NCBI RefSeq assembly: GCF_900112315.1
Contig: NZ_FOLL01000001.1
Span: forward strand, 372,001 to 436,000
DNA from: Parapedobacter composti
Lineage (GTDB): Bacteria; Bacteroidota; Bacteroidia; Sphingobacteriales; Sphingobacteriaceae
Direction: 5' to 3'
Length of the DNA: 64,000 nt
Part shown: positions 52,111 to 61,034 of the stretch, piece by piece
How the letters are laid out: the number at the start of each line of letters is the position of its first letter
Position numbering within the stretch: position 1 is the stretch's first letter
Made by a program: the position numbers and the translations under genes
Notes under the pieces: model-generated
What the model was told of the DNA's origin: nothing
Database searches by the model: none
What the model saw: only the letters and a program-made list of their open reading frames with translations

Positions 52111-53994
52111 TTATCTTTCTGTCACTTCGGGTAATTTACTGTTCACGATGACGGCCCGCACGTAATTGCTGCGGCGTCCCGACGGTGCAATTACAGTCGC
52201 TTTGAAAATCCGCTCTTTCCCTTCCGGTACAATCACTTTAACCGATCCTTGGTATTCCAAATCGGTATCCGTGGGATCGTAGTTATCTATGGTGTAGTAA
52301 ATTTTGCCGCCGGCCACCGAAGGCTTCAGTCCACGGAAGGTGTATTCACTCGCATAGATGACCGTGTCTTTTAAACCGATGACCTCCGGCACGCGGTATA
52401 CCGTTTCGGTCTGGTCAAGTGCAGCTAAATGTGCAGGTACCCGGATTTCGGAGAAATCTTTCCAGTCTTTTCGGACCGGTGCTGTCCAAGCGATTTCGGC
52501 CAGCGCATAAAGGCGGGGTAACAACATAAACTCTACCTTTTTGCCCGTTTCCATATACTCGGTCCACATGTTAGCTTGTACGCCAAGGATATGCTTTTGT
52601 TCAATTTCCGAGAGTGACTTAGGGGTCGGGTCTGCAGCATATACTTTTTCCAGTGTGGAATAGCCTCCAATGTTCAGTGGCTCCCGGTTGGGGTCGGGGC
52701 CTTGTTTATGGTCGAAGTAAAGTCCATAACTGTTGGCCGTCATGATGACATCATGCCCCTGTTTGGCTGCAGCTATACCCCCATCTTCGCCGCGCCAGCT
52801 CATCACCGTGGCGTTGGGAGCCAATCCGCCCTCCAGGATCTCATCCCACCCGATAATCCGGCGGCCCTTGGCATTGATGTACTTTTCCATCCGCTGGATG
52901 AAGTAGCTTTGTAGCTCGTGTTCATCGTCCAGTCCTTCATCTTTAATTCTTTTCTGGCAGTGCGGACACTCCTTCCATCGGGTTTTGGGGCATTCGTCCC
53001 CTCCGATGTGGATGTATTCGCTAGGGAATAGCTCCAGCACTTCATCTATGACATCCTCCAGGAAGGCGAAGGTTTCCTCTTTACCTGCGCAGAAGACGTC
53101 GTCAAAAACGCCCCAGGTTTCAGCAGTTTTGTATGGCCCCGGATTATCACCGCATCCCAACTGCGGATAAGATGCCAACGCAGCCAGCGCATGCCCCGGC
53201 ATTTCAATTTCTGGCACAACGTTTACATAGCGTTCAGCCGCATAAGCCACCACTTCACGGATTTCATCTTGCGTGTAGAATCCGCCGTAAGGAATACCGT
53301 CATAATCGCCGGGCTGCTTATAATTCCCGATAAGTGTTTGCGCTCGGAAAGCACCGGTTTCGGTCAACTTGGGATATTTTTTTATTTCAATGCGCCAGCC
53401 TTGGTCTTCCGTAAGGTGCCAATGGAAATTATTGAGTTTATAAGCGGCGATGAAGTCGATATATTTTTTGATGAACGCTACAGGAAACATATGACGGCAC
53501 ACATCAAGGTGCAGACCACGGTATTTATAGCGGGGAGCATCTTTGATCGTTACCGCTTGAATAGCCGGCGGCCCCTCGCCCTGTGTTTTGGGTAGCAGTT
53601 GTGTGAGGGTCTGCATGGCATAGAACAATCCGGCATCTTTACCTTGCAAGGAGATGCGATCGCCCGTTACCGTCAGTATATAGGCTTCCGGATTTTCCCA
53701 ACTTTCGGTTCCATTAGAAGAAAAATAAATGGATGAAGGGCCATTGATGCCGGCCTTCACCGGAATAGTTAATTGGAGTGATTCCTTTATGTAATCCCGG
53801 AAGAATTCAGCTATGTTCCTATCAGCTTCACTATCGTAACCGATTGTAGTGAAAGCATTAAGAGGAAAGCTGCCCGATTGCATTCGAATCTCCGCAGGAG
53901 CCGGAATAATGGTGAGGTTCGGCGAAGGAGGTTGGGCAAAAGTCATACAATAAAAGAGCATGGCTGCCCAAATTAAAAAGTTTCTCTTTCTCAT
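52111..53994 (-). CDS. GH20 beta-N-acetylhexosaminidase, secreted
   Basis: 627 residues with signal peptide ending MTFAQPPSP. N-terminal GH20b domain (LTIIPAPAEIRMQSGSFPL), then the catalytic TIM barrel: YRGLHLDVCRHMFPVAFI, NNFHWHLTEDQGWRIE, VVPEIEMPGHALAAL and the acid/base pair HIGGDECPKTRW (Asp-Glu). The C-terminal part (YTIDNYDPTDTDLEYQG) resembles a chitobiase-type C-terminal domain. It removes terminal GlcNAc/GalNAc from glycans in the periplasm or outside. Close to, but divergent from, the LacI regulator of the glycan locus, so possibly part of its regulon. Confidence 0.94.
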   Translation of the reverse strand: MRKRNFLIWAAMLFYCMTFAQPPSPNLTIIPAPAEIRMQSGSFPLNAFTTIGYDSEADRNIAEFFRDYIKESLQLTIPVKAGINGPSSIYFSSNGTESWENPEAYILTVTGDRISLQGKDAGLFYAMQTLTQLLPKTQGEGPPAIQAVTIKDAPRYKYRGLHLDVCRHMFPVAFIKKYIDFIAAYKLNNFHWHLTEDQGWRIEIKKYPKLTETGAFRAQTLIGNYKQPGDYDGIPYGGFYTQDEIREVVAYAAERYVNVVPEIEMPGHALAALASYPQLGCGDNPGPYKTAETWGVFDDVFCAGKEETFAFLEDVIDEVLELFPSEYIHIGGDECPKTRWKECPHCQKRIKDEGLDDEHELQSYFIQRMEKYINAKGRRIIGWDEILEGGLAPNATVMSWRGEDGGIAAAKQGHDVIMTANSYGLYFDHKQGPDPNREPLNIGGYSTLEKVYAADPTPKSLSEIEQKHILGVQANMWTEYMETGKKVEFMLLPRLYALAEIAWTAPVRKDWKDFSEIRVPAHLAALDQTETVYRVPEVIGLKDTVIYASEYTFRGLKPSVAGGKIYYTIDNYDPTDTDLEYQGSVKVIVPEGKERIFKATVIAPSGRRSNYVRAVIVNSKLPEVTER

Positions 53995-54081
53995 CTGATT
54001 AATTCGCTTTTTTTAAAATGATCAGCTCTAAGGCATGACAACGTTCGCAGCGATTCGGGGCCACCCACGTGTGTCAATATG

Positions 54082-54093
54082 CGCAAATTTGCG
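54082..54093. promoter_or_regulatory. Palindrome CGCAAATTTGCG in the GH20/lacI divergent region
   Basis: A perfect 12-bp palindrome, 88 bases before the GH20 start and 148 before lacI. A second, imperfect inverted repeat follows (GCAAAAGTACAT/ATGTACATTTTTGC, about 54095-54125), and the minus strand there contains TACTTTTG (54103-54096), a possible -7 box for GH20. Likely a regulatory region, no assigned factor. Confidence 0.4.
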
Positions 54094-54200
54094 AGCAAAA
54101 GTACATAAAAATGTACATTTTTGCTGGATGATCGGAGGAGCAAAAAATAGCCGTATACAAAATATATCAACGTTTTTCATCGTAATGCGTAAAAAAATCA

Positions 54201-54231
54201 GTTATTTCGTTGTTATTTCAGAAGTTATTTC
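54201..54231 (+). repeat. Three direct repeats GTTATTTC before lacI
   Basis: GTTATTTC occurs at 54201-54208, 54212-54219 and 54224-54231, i.e. every 11-12 bp, just before the ATG at 54241. Helical spacing suggests one face of the DNA, as for an autoregulatory site, but the repeats may instead be AT-rich sequence without function. Confidence 0.6.
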
Positions 54232-54240
54232 GTAATCTTT

Positions 54241-55305
54241 ATGGGCAGACAAAAGAAGACCGAACTATCGGGCGTAAAAGAAATCGCGAGACGGGCCAAT
54301 GTGTCTATCGCTACGGTAGATCGGGTTATCCACAACCGAAAAGGTGTATCAGAAGCGACCAGGCAAAAAATTAGTGAGATTATTGCCGAGATGGGATTTC
54401 AGCCGAATATTTTGGCTAGTCGGCTGGCTTCAAAAAAAGTAAATCATTTTGCAGTGTTGATCCCTAAATCGAGCGAGACAGATTATTGGGAATCACCGGT
54501 AAAAGGTATCGAACGTGCACACCAGGAAATCAAGCAATACGGAATCGTTCTGGACAAGTATTTTTATGACCTGAACGATAAAAAGTCGTTCACAAAAGCT
54601 GCAAACCTATTATTGCAGAAACAATGTGACGGGGTATTGGTTGCGCCATCCTTTATTAGGGAAGCAACTGATTTTACAAGCTATTGTCAAGCGAAAAACA
54701 TTCCGTATGTATTCATTAACTCAGATATTCCCGGCAGAGACAGCCTGTGTTATATTGGCCCGCATCTCTATAAAAGCGGTTACCAAGCAGGCCAATTGAT
54801 CAGTTTTGGGTTGAAAGCCGGAAACGTATTGATAGTCAATATTTCAAGGGAAATAGATAGTTACCATCACCTGTTGCGGAAAGAAGATGGATTCAGGGCT
54901 TATTTCAATGATAACAAGGGCGGGCAGATCGAATTGGCTAAAATAGATATCCGCGACACCGACCAACAATCGATTGAAGAAACATTAGACGCTATAATAG
55001 CGGAACTTCAAGGGGTGGATGCACTTTTCGTGACCAATTCGCGTGTGCGATCCGTTGCTAGCTATTTGGTAAAGCGAAAGCTGGAACATAAAATCCTTAT
55101 TGGTTATGACTTTCTTCAAGAAAATGTAAAATATTTAAAACAGGGGGTGATTGACTTCCTGATCGGACAGAAGCCCGAAGAACAGGGATATCTTGGCCTT
55201 ATGACATTATTTCAACACATCGTAATGGGGGGAGAGATGGCCCAAGTAAATTATATGCCTATTGATATTATCACCAAAGAAAATTACGAATTTTATAAAA
55301 ATTAA
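54241..55305 (+). CDS. LacI-family transcriptional regulator of the glycan locus
   Basis: 354 residues. The N-terminal LacI helix-turn-helix is GVKEIARRANVSIATVDRVIH, followed by the hinge region RQKISEIIAEMGFQPNILAS. The C-terminal periplasmic-binding-protein-like domain (NHFAVLIPKSSETDYW, GVLVAPSFI, YKSGYQAGQLISFGLKAG, ALFVTNSR) would bind a sugar inducer. Polysaccharide loci in Bacteroidota are more often controlled by hybrid two-component systems or sigma/anti-sigma pairs; a LacI regulator is a less common choice, though known. It precedes the susC gene in the same direction. Confidence 0.9.
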   Translation: MGRQKKTELSGVKEIARRANVSIATVDRVIHNRKGVSEATRQKISEIIAEMGFQPNILASRLASKKVNHFAVLIPKSSETDYWESPVKGIERAHQEIKQYGIVLDKYFYDLNDKKSFTKAANLLLQKQCDGVLVAPSFIREATDFTSYCQAKNIPYVFINSDIPGRDSLCYIGPHLYKSGYQAGQLISFGLKAGNVLIVNISREIDSYHHLLRKEDGFRAYFNDNKGGQIELAKIDIRDTDQQSIEETLDAIIAELQGVDALFVTNSRVRSVASYLVKRKLEHKILIGYDFLQENVKYLKQGVIDFLIGQKPEEQGYLGLMTLFQHIVMGGEMAQVNYMPIDIITKENYEFYKN

Positions 55306-55336
55306 GGAAGAGACATGCGATACACAAAAAAAGCAA

Positions 55337-55364
55337 AATTAAATTTGGAAGTAAAAATTTAATT
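55337..55364 (+). terminator. AT-rich hairpin after lacI
   Basis: AATTAAATTT (55337-55346) pairs exactly with AAATTTAATT (55355-55364), loop of eight bases, 32 bases after the lacI stop. It is AT-rich and has no U-run beyond, so its terminator role is uncertain. Confidence 0.35.
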
Positions 55365-55379
55365 AGCGTACTTTATGGG

Positions 55380-55615
55380 TACGTAACCGCTAACCAGTTA
55401 TGAGAACACTAAGGGAATTGAGGTCAATAAGCAGGCGTCATAAAGACGCAAGTCGGGTAAAAATGAAACGATGGTAAATTGCCCTGCTTTTGTATTTTAA
55501 CGTGTACGTTACCGTTATGAAATAATGCAAAACTAGAAGTTTTGAAACATTTAATCGTCAAGTAGAATTCATATACAGAGTCCATACGATTTATTAACGG
55601 TAACGTTAACGTAAG
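55380..55615 (+). promoter_or_regulatory. Operator-like repeats upstream of susC
   Basis: A 21-bp motif occurs twice in opposite orientation: 55497-55517 (minus strand reads TAACGGTAACGTACACGT) and 55595-55615 (plus strand reads TAACGGTAACGTTAACGT), identical over 16 of the first 18 positions. A diverged part-copy, TACGTAACCGCTA, lies at 55380-55392 (compare TACGTTACCGTTA at 55505-55517). Site spacing is about 98 bp between copies. This looks like binding sites for the LacI regulator encoded just upstream, with possible looping. The rest of the 353-base gap (55306-55658) holds no gene. Confidence 0.6.
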
Positions 55616-55658
55616 TATGCGGCAGTGATTACGATATAGAATATATAACCCTAAAAAT

Positions 55659-58600
55659 ATGCGTATGAAACCTTCAATTGTAGTCAAAAGTAGCTGTTGG
55701 CTCGTTTTGCTGTACCTGTTCAGCGGGACGGCTTGGGCGCAAACCACCGCTATTTCAGGTCTTGTAACGAATGAACAGAGGCAGCCGCTCGAGGGAGTTA
55801 CCGTTACGGTAAAGGGAAGCGCCACATCAACCCAGACCGATGCTAAGGGCCGGTTTAGCCTCCCGTTTGTTGGTAATTCCATGGTGTTGGTTTTCAGTAT
55901 CGTCGGATTTGAAACGCAAGAAGTTGTCGTTAAGCCGAATGCGGATCTCCAGGTTACGTTGGTCGAAACCACAAGCCATTTGGACGAAGTGATTGTAGTA
56001 GGATACGGTACACAGAAAAAAAGAAATGTTACAGGCGCTATCGTTTCTGTAAGCAGCGAAGATATTGCGGAACGGCAGGCACTTAATGTGTTTGACGCCC
56101 TGCAAGGCATGGCGTCCGGTGTCCAAATTGATCAGGAATCAGGCAGACCTGGAGCCGGCAGTTCTGTACGGGTGCGCGGTACCGCCACCATGGAAGGAGG
56201 CGCCGATCCGCTATACATCGTTGACGGTGCGCAGGGCGTAGACATCAATACTATCAATCCAGACGATATTGAATCGGTTGAGATATTGAAAGATGGTGCA
56301 TCGGCGGCCATCTATGGATCCCGTTCGGCCAATGGAGTAATCATCATTACCACTAAGAGAGGAAAGGAAGGAAAGCCGCAGATTAAGGGAAGTTACTTGA
56401 ACAGCTACAATACATTGTCGCACAAAATTCCTCAGGCGAACGCGGATCAACGTAGATTGTATGAGATGAAGCGCGGTGGTGCCGGTGCGCGTACCATCGA
56501 CTCGTTGAATCCAGCGTATAATGCCGATAACGATATGCAAGAGTTGATTACCCGTACAGCCCAACGTCATCAGTTGGATGCGAGTTTGGCCGGTAGTACA
56601 GGTAAATTAAATTACTATGGGAGCTTGGGCTACTTGGGTGATGAAGGAATTATTTTAAATAGCTGGTACCGGCGTGTGACAAGTCGATTGAATATGGATT
56701 ACTCCCCTAGCAATGTATTTACCTACGGTAACAGGCTGTCGTTTTCTTACCGGACTGAAAACCGTATACATGAAGGCAATGTGTTGAACCAAGCCATCCC
56801 CAGGCCGCCTACCAATGCTGTTTATTTTCCTGACGGTTCACTAGCCCCAACCATATCTGGCCGTATGAACCCGTTGGCCCAAGCCCTGCTGCGAAAAAAT
56901 GAATTCGACATTTACGATGCCAGTATATACAATTATTTCAGGTTCAATGTCATGGACGGGCTTCGGTTTACCACCGATGCGATCGTCCGGTTCAACTACA
57001 GCCATAATGAGGTTTTCGTGCCGAAATTGCTGAATACAAACACTGGGGCTACCGTAGAACCGGTGAGCAACGGTAGCGAGCAAGATAATATGTTAAATTA
57101 CTGGATGGTGCAAGGGTTTTTCAATTACGACAAGAGCTTTGCCGACCGGCACCATTTTACGGGTGTATTAGGCGTGAGTGCCGAACGCGAGTATACCCGC
57201 CGCATCAATATCGCAGGCAACAATTGGGTGTCTGAAGAGATACCTACCATGAATGCCGCACAGGAGTTAATCCTGAATAATATTTATACCAACGGTTTGA
57301 GAAGTACACAGGCTTCGCTTTTCGGGCGATTAGGATATAATTTCAATGACCGGTACATCTTCGAGTCGAATTTCCGGTTGGATGGTTCGTCCCGCTTCGG
57401 GCGTGATAACCGATGGGGCTTTTTTCCTTCGGTATCCGGCGCATGGCGGTTTTCAGACGAGTCCTTTATGCAGGCCACCCGAAACTATCTGACCGATGGC
57501 AAGGTGCGTGTCAGCTATGGTGTAACGGGGAATGACCGGATAGGACAATATGACGCTATCCAACGCTACGTGTTCGGTAGTAATTTTTATAATGGTGTCT
57601 CTGGCGTCGTACCCAACACACTCTTCGGAAACAACACATTGGGTTGGGAAACAACGCGGCAATTCAATACGGGCTTGGATCTTACTTTCTTCGATGGTCG
57701 TTTGACGGTCACGGCAGACTATTATAATAAAACTACCAGAGACTTGCTCTATAACGCACCGATAGCGTATGAGACGGGATTCGACGACGTACGGGTGAAC
57801 CTTGGTTCTATCCAAAATAGGGGAGTCGAGATCACGATAGGCGGTTCGCCTTTCAGGAAAGAGCGCTTTCGTTGGCATACCGAAGTCAACTTCACCCGCA
57901 ACCGGGGCCGGGTTTTAGAACTAGCTGAAGGTACAGAAATGATTGTTGCCGGGATATGGTTGGTTGAAGAAGGACAGCCATTGGGAAATTTCTATGGTTG
58001 GAATAATCTTGGGGTTTATGCCTATGACGAGTCGAATGCGTGGACGGATGACGGACGACAGCTTATGCCAGTGTTCGGCAGTGACGGGGCGTTTGATCAT
58101 TATATACTCGATGGACAGCGTTATATGGGTAATGTCAATCAGTTGCAGACAACGGGTGGCATATCCAAGGGGGGCGATGTCATTTGGCAAGACGTGAACG
58201 GCGATTGGGTGATTGATGATACCGATCGCATTATCTTGGGCAATGCCCAACCCAAATGGATGACCGGTTGGAACAATGCTCTATCATACAAGGACTGGAC
58301 ATTGTCATTTAATTTTTATTTAAGTTACGGAGGAAAGATTTACAATCAGGCCCGCCGGGTGATGGCGAGTTACACGACCAGCTTGGCCACTCCTGATCCC
58401 TATATTATAAATAATGCCTGGTGGCGGCCGGGTGACATTACCGATGTGCCCATTCCTGTTAATAACGGTATGGAGAACGTGAGGGAATTGAATAGCTTTT
58501 TCCTCGAAGATGCCTCTTTTATTCGTTTGCGGAATGCCAGGCTTACTTACCAGATGCCCGCGCAATGGATGTCAGCTGTCAAATTTGCCGGAGCAAGTAT

Positions 58601-58751
58601 TTACGTGTATGGCAACAATTTATTCACTTGGACGAACTATTCGTGGTTTGACCCGGAAATAGCTTTTTCCAACCCACTTCAGATGGGGCGAGATACGGGT
58701 CGATATCCCCGGAGAAGGGAACTTGGTTTAGGGTTAAATATTAATTTTTAA
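55659..58751 (+). CDS. SusC/RagA-type TonB-linked outer-membrane transporter
   Basis: 1030 residues from ATG 55659 (ATG 55665 is an alternative). Signal peptide ending GTAWAQ, a carboxypeptidase-regulatory-like domain (ISGLVTNEQRQPLEGVTVTV), the plug with LDEVIVVGYGTQKK and GTATMEGGADPLYIVDGAQG, and a large barrel ending with LGLNINF. SusC proteins import oligosaccharides together with SusD, powered by TonB. susD follows directly, four bases on. The ligand must come from the rest of the locus; sequence alone does not say. Confidence 0.95.
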   Translation: MRMKPSIVVKSSCWLVLLYLFSGTAWAQTTAISGLVTNEQRQPLEGVTVTVKGSATSTQTDAKGRFSLPFVGNSMVLVFSIVGFETQEVVVKPNADLQVTLVETTSHLDEVIVVGYGTQKKRNVTGAIVSVSSEDIAERQALNVFDALQGMASGVQIDQESGRPGAGSSVRVRGTATMEGGADPLYIVDGAQGVDINTINPDDIESVEILKDGASAAIYGSRSANGVIIITTKRGKEGKPQIKGSYLNSYNTLSHKIPQANADQRRLYEMKRGGAGARTIDSLNPAYNADNDMQELITRTAQRHQLDASLAGSTGKLNYYGSLGYLGDEGIILNSWYRRVTSRLNMDYSPSNVFTYGNRLSFSYRTENRIHEGNVLNQAIPRPPTNAVYFPDGSLAPTISGRMNPLAQALLRKNEFDIYDASIYNYFRFNVMDGLRFTTDAIVRFNYSHNEVFVPKLLNTNTGATVEPVSNGSEQDNMLNYWMVQGFFNYDKSFADRHHFTGVLGVSAEREYTRRINIAGNNWVSEEIPTMNAAQELILNNIYTNGLRSTQASLFGRLGYNFNDRYIFESNFRLDGSSRFGRDNRWGFFPSVSGAWRFSDESFMQATRNYLTDGKVRVSYGVTGNDRIGQYDAIQRYVFGSNFYNGVSGVVPNTLFGNNTLGWETTRQFNTGLDLTFFDGRLTVTADYYNKTTRDLLYNAPIAYETGFDDVRVNLGSIQNRGVEITIGGSPFRKERFRWHTEVNFTRNRGRVLELAEGTEMIVAGIWLVEEGQPLGNFYGWNNLGVYAYDESNAWTDDGRQLMPVFGSDGAFDHYILDGQRYMGNVNQLQTTGGISKGGDVIWQDVNGDWVIDDTDRIILGNAQPKWMTGWNNALSYKDWTLSFNFYLSYGGKIYNQARRVMASYTTSLATPDPYIINNAWWRPGDITDVPIPVNNGMENVRELNSFFLEDASFIRLRNARLTYQMPAQWMSAVKFAGASIYVYGNNLFTWTNYSWFDPEIAFSNPLQMGRDTGRYPRRRELGLGLNINF

Positions 58752-58755
58752 CACA

Positions 58756-60252
58756 ATGAACGTACAAAAGAACACCATTCATATATCCGGACGCGCACCA
58801 GGCATCAAACGTATCGTTTTATTGCTGTATGTGGGGTGTGCCTGTTTGGTTACGTCTTGCGAAAGCTTTTTGGACCAACAACCGATATCCGACCTGTCCA
58901 GCGACAAATTCTGGTTGACGGCGGATGACGCAAAGCTCGGTATGGCGGGAATTTACAGTAGCATCCAATCTGTGTTTAGCTCCAATTATATCTTGTGGGG
59001 CGATGCACGGTCAGATAATTTTACGTTTAGCGGCACAGGTGAAGCACAGATTAATTACTCCATCAATGCGGTGACCTCTACCATGGCGGGCACGAGTTGG
59101 GCTGAAATTTATAAGACAATCCAACGTGCAAATCTGGCCATCAAGTACTTACCAACAATCAATTTGCCAGTGGCCCAACGCGATCATTATTTGGCCCAAG
59201 CCTATGCCATCCGGGCATACATGTATTTTTTTATTATAAGATTGTGGGGTGATGCGCCGATCTGGTTGGAACCTTATGAAAACATCAACGCCGAGGCCAA
59301 CCGCCCACGTAGTCCAGCCGATCAAATCGTGCAGGATGTAATATTACCCGACCTCCGTCATGCCTTAGAGATTGTTGATCCGGGTGTAAATACAGTGGTC
59401 GAGGTGAATATAGGGGGAATATTGGCCATGCTCACCGATGTATACATGTGGCTGCATGATTACGAGGGGGCGTTAGAAGCGTCCGAAAGGCTTATCGGGC
59501 TTGACCGTTATCAACTCGCCAACGGAGACGAATGGAAAGATATGTTTTTGTCTCCTGCTAATAGCCGGGGAAATATCTGGAGCTTAAGTTGGAATTTCCT
59601 GCAAGATGGACCTGATGGTACTTCCAGGCAAATTGGCGCAGGGAATTTGGATCCGCTGTATGTAATGGACCCGGCCGTCATCGAGCGGTTCCATAATGAT
59701 CCAAAAGACATTCGTACAAAGCTCACCTTTGATTCACTGCTCTTTGCTAATGCTGCCACTCCCAATGCCCGGAGTAAACGGCTTGGCAAGTTTGCTGTCA
59801 GGAATGCCAACGGCACCTTCCAGTATCCGCAAACCACCCAAAGTGAATATAAACTTACCATGTACCGTTATGCTGATGTCTTGCTGTTGCGGGCTGAGGC
59901 GCTGAACCGGTCGAACGATAAACCCGGCGCTTTTGCCTTGCTTAACGAGGTGAGGGCAGCGGTAGGGCTTGATCCGCTGGATGGATCGGAATATTCCAGT
60001 GAAGATGAAGTGGAAAAGGCTATACTGGATGAACGACAGTTGGAGCTTTTTGCCGAAGGTCGGCGTTGGTTTGATCTTGTCAGGACGGGTAGAGCAATGA
60101 ATGTGATGGATCCAATTATCCGGGAGCGGCAAGAGGCATTGGAAATGACCGTAACGGGCTTTACCGATGGACGGCGTACTTTACTTCCGATTCACCGGAA
60201 CGTGCTTATCAATAATCCTGTATTGACACAGAACGAGCCGTACTCTTTCTAA
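58756..60252 (+). CDS. SusD/RagB-type nutrient-binding outer-membrane lipoprotein
   Basis: 498 residues with lipobox LVTSC and then ESFLDQQPISDLSSDKFW, the standard SusD start. TPR-like helices include YKTIQRANLAIKYLPTI, YLAQAYAIRAYMYFFIIRLW, and the C-terminal DERQLELFAEGRRWFDLVRT. It forms the surface lid of the SusC transporter and captures the glycan. It is four bases after susC and 55 bases before the fasciclin-like gene. Confidence 0.94.
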   Translation: MNVQKNTIHISGRAPGIKRIVLLLYVGCACLVTSCESFLDQQPISDLSSDKFWLTADDAKLGMAGIYSSIQSVFSSNYILWGDARSDNFTFSGTGEAQINYSINAVTSTMAGTSWAEIYKTIQRANLAIKYLPTINLPVAQRDHYLAQAYAIRAYMYFFIIRLWGDAPIWLEPYENINAEANRPRSPADQIVQDVILPDLRHALEIVDPGVNTVVEVNIGGILAMLTDVYMWLHDYEGALEASERLIGLDRYQLANGDEWKDMFLSPANSRGNIWSLSWNFLQDGPDGTSRQIGAGNLDPLYVMDPAVIERFHNDPKDIRTKLTFDSLLFANAATPNARSKRLGKFAVRNANGTFQYPQTTQSEYKLTMYRYADVLLLRAEALNRSNDKPGAFALLNEVRAAVGLDPLDGSEYSSEDEVEKAILDERQLELFAEGRRWFDLVRTGRAMNVMDPIIRERQEALEMTVTGFTDGRRTLLPIHRNVLINNPVLTQNEPYSF

Positions 60253-60307
60253 TCACTGCACCAAAGAAAAAAAAACAGTATTGTAGAACGAATTAAAGAG
60301 AATAATA

Positions 60308-61030
60308 ATGGATATTCTGAAGAAAAATATCGCTACGTTATGGAACTTAGCGGCTTTAGCCGTGCTGCTTAGCGTTTGCAGCTGTACATTGCTGGGACTT
60401 GAACTACAGCAGGATCACAAGCATGAGGTCAATATTTTATCCCCCGAGATCCACATGGATGCATGGCAATTCATTAACACACCGCTGGAAGATACCTTGC
60501 GTAGTTTCGACCGGTTCGTTGACGCCGTGGTATATGCAGGACTGGAAGACGAATACACGAAGCCAGGGCGTACTTTCTTGGTGTTTAACAATTATGCAAT
60601 TTTACGGTATAACAGCAGTGGTACGGTTAATTCAGGCTGTTATTTTGGTAGAAACACGGTGCCAGTGCTCGATGAAGACGGGAATCCGGTTTTAGACGAA
60701 GATGGCGAGCCGATGATGCGTCCCGGGCGAAGATGGGAAGATTATCCCGTAGAGCAAGTGCGGGAGTTGTTGCTTTACCATATTTTGGAAGGAGAATATT
60801 CATACCATAACCTAGGGCCTGACAACACGGTGGTGCAATCGTTGTCGCCAAACAACGAGGCTAACCTCGTTTATTTGCAGATCCAGAATACCCAAACATC
60901 TAAACTCGCCGTGAATGCTTTCCAGGGGTCTATCCAAACCACACTTGCTAGGACCGCTAATTTAAAAGCGACTAATGGGTATATCCATGTTTTTGATGCC
61001 TACCTCCGTTATGGGGTTGAAATGCAATAA
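60308..61030 (+). CDS. Fasciclin-like lipoprotein of the glycan locus
   Basis: 240 residues with lipobox LSVCSC. The segments LRSFDRFVDAVVYAGLEDEY, RTFLVFNNYAI, VRELLLYHILEGEYS and LKATNGYIHVFDAYLR follow the FAS1 (fasciclin) pattern, with an insertion of repeats (VLDEDGNPVLDEDGEPMM). It is surface anchored and sits where SusE/SusF-type glycan-binding proteins are usually found. A role in glycan binding or cell adhesion is inferred from fold and place. The following sulfatase gene starts 4 bases after its stop. Confidence 0.75.
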   Translation: MDILKKNIATLWNLAALAVLLSVCSCTLLGLELQQDHKHEVNILSPEIHMDAWQFINTPLEDTLRSFDRFVDAVVYAGLEDEYTKPGRTFLVFNNYAILRYNSSGTVNSGCYFGRNTVPVLDEDGNPVLDEDGEPMMRPGRRWEDYPVEQVRELLLYHILEGEYSYHNLGPDNTVVQSLSPNNEANLVYLQIQNTQTSKLAVNAFQGSIQTTLARTANLKATNGYIHVFDAYLRYGVEMQ

Positions 61031-61034
61031 TCAC

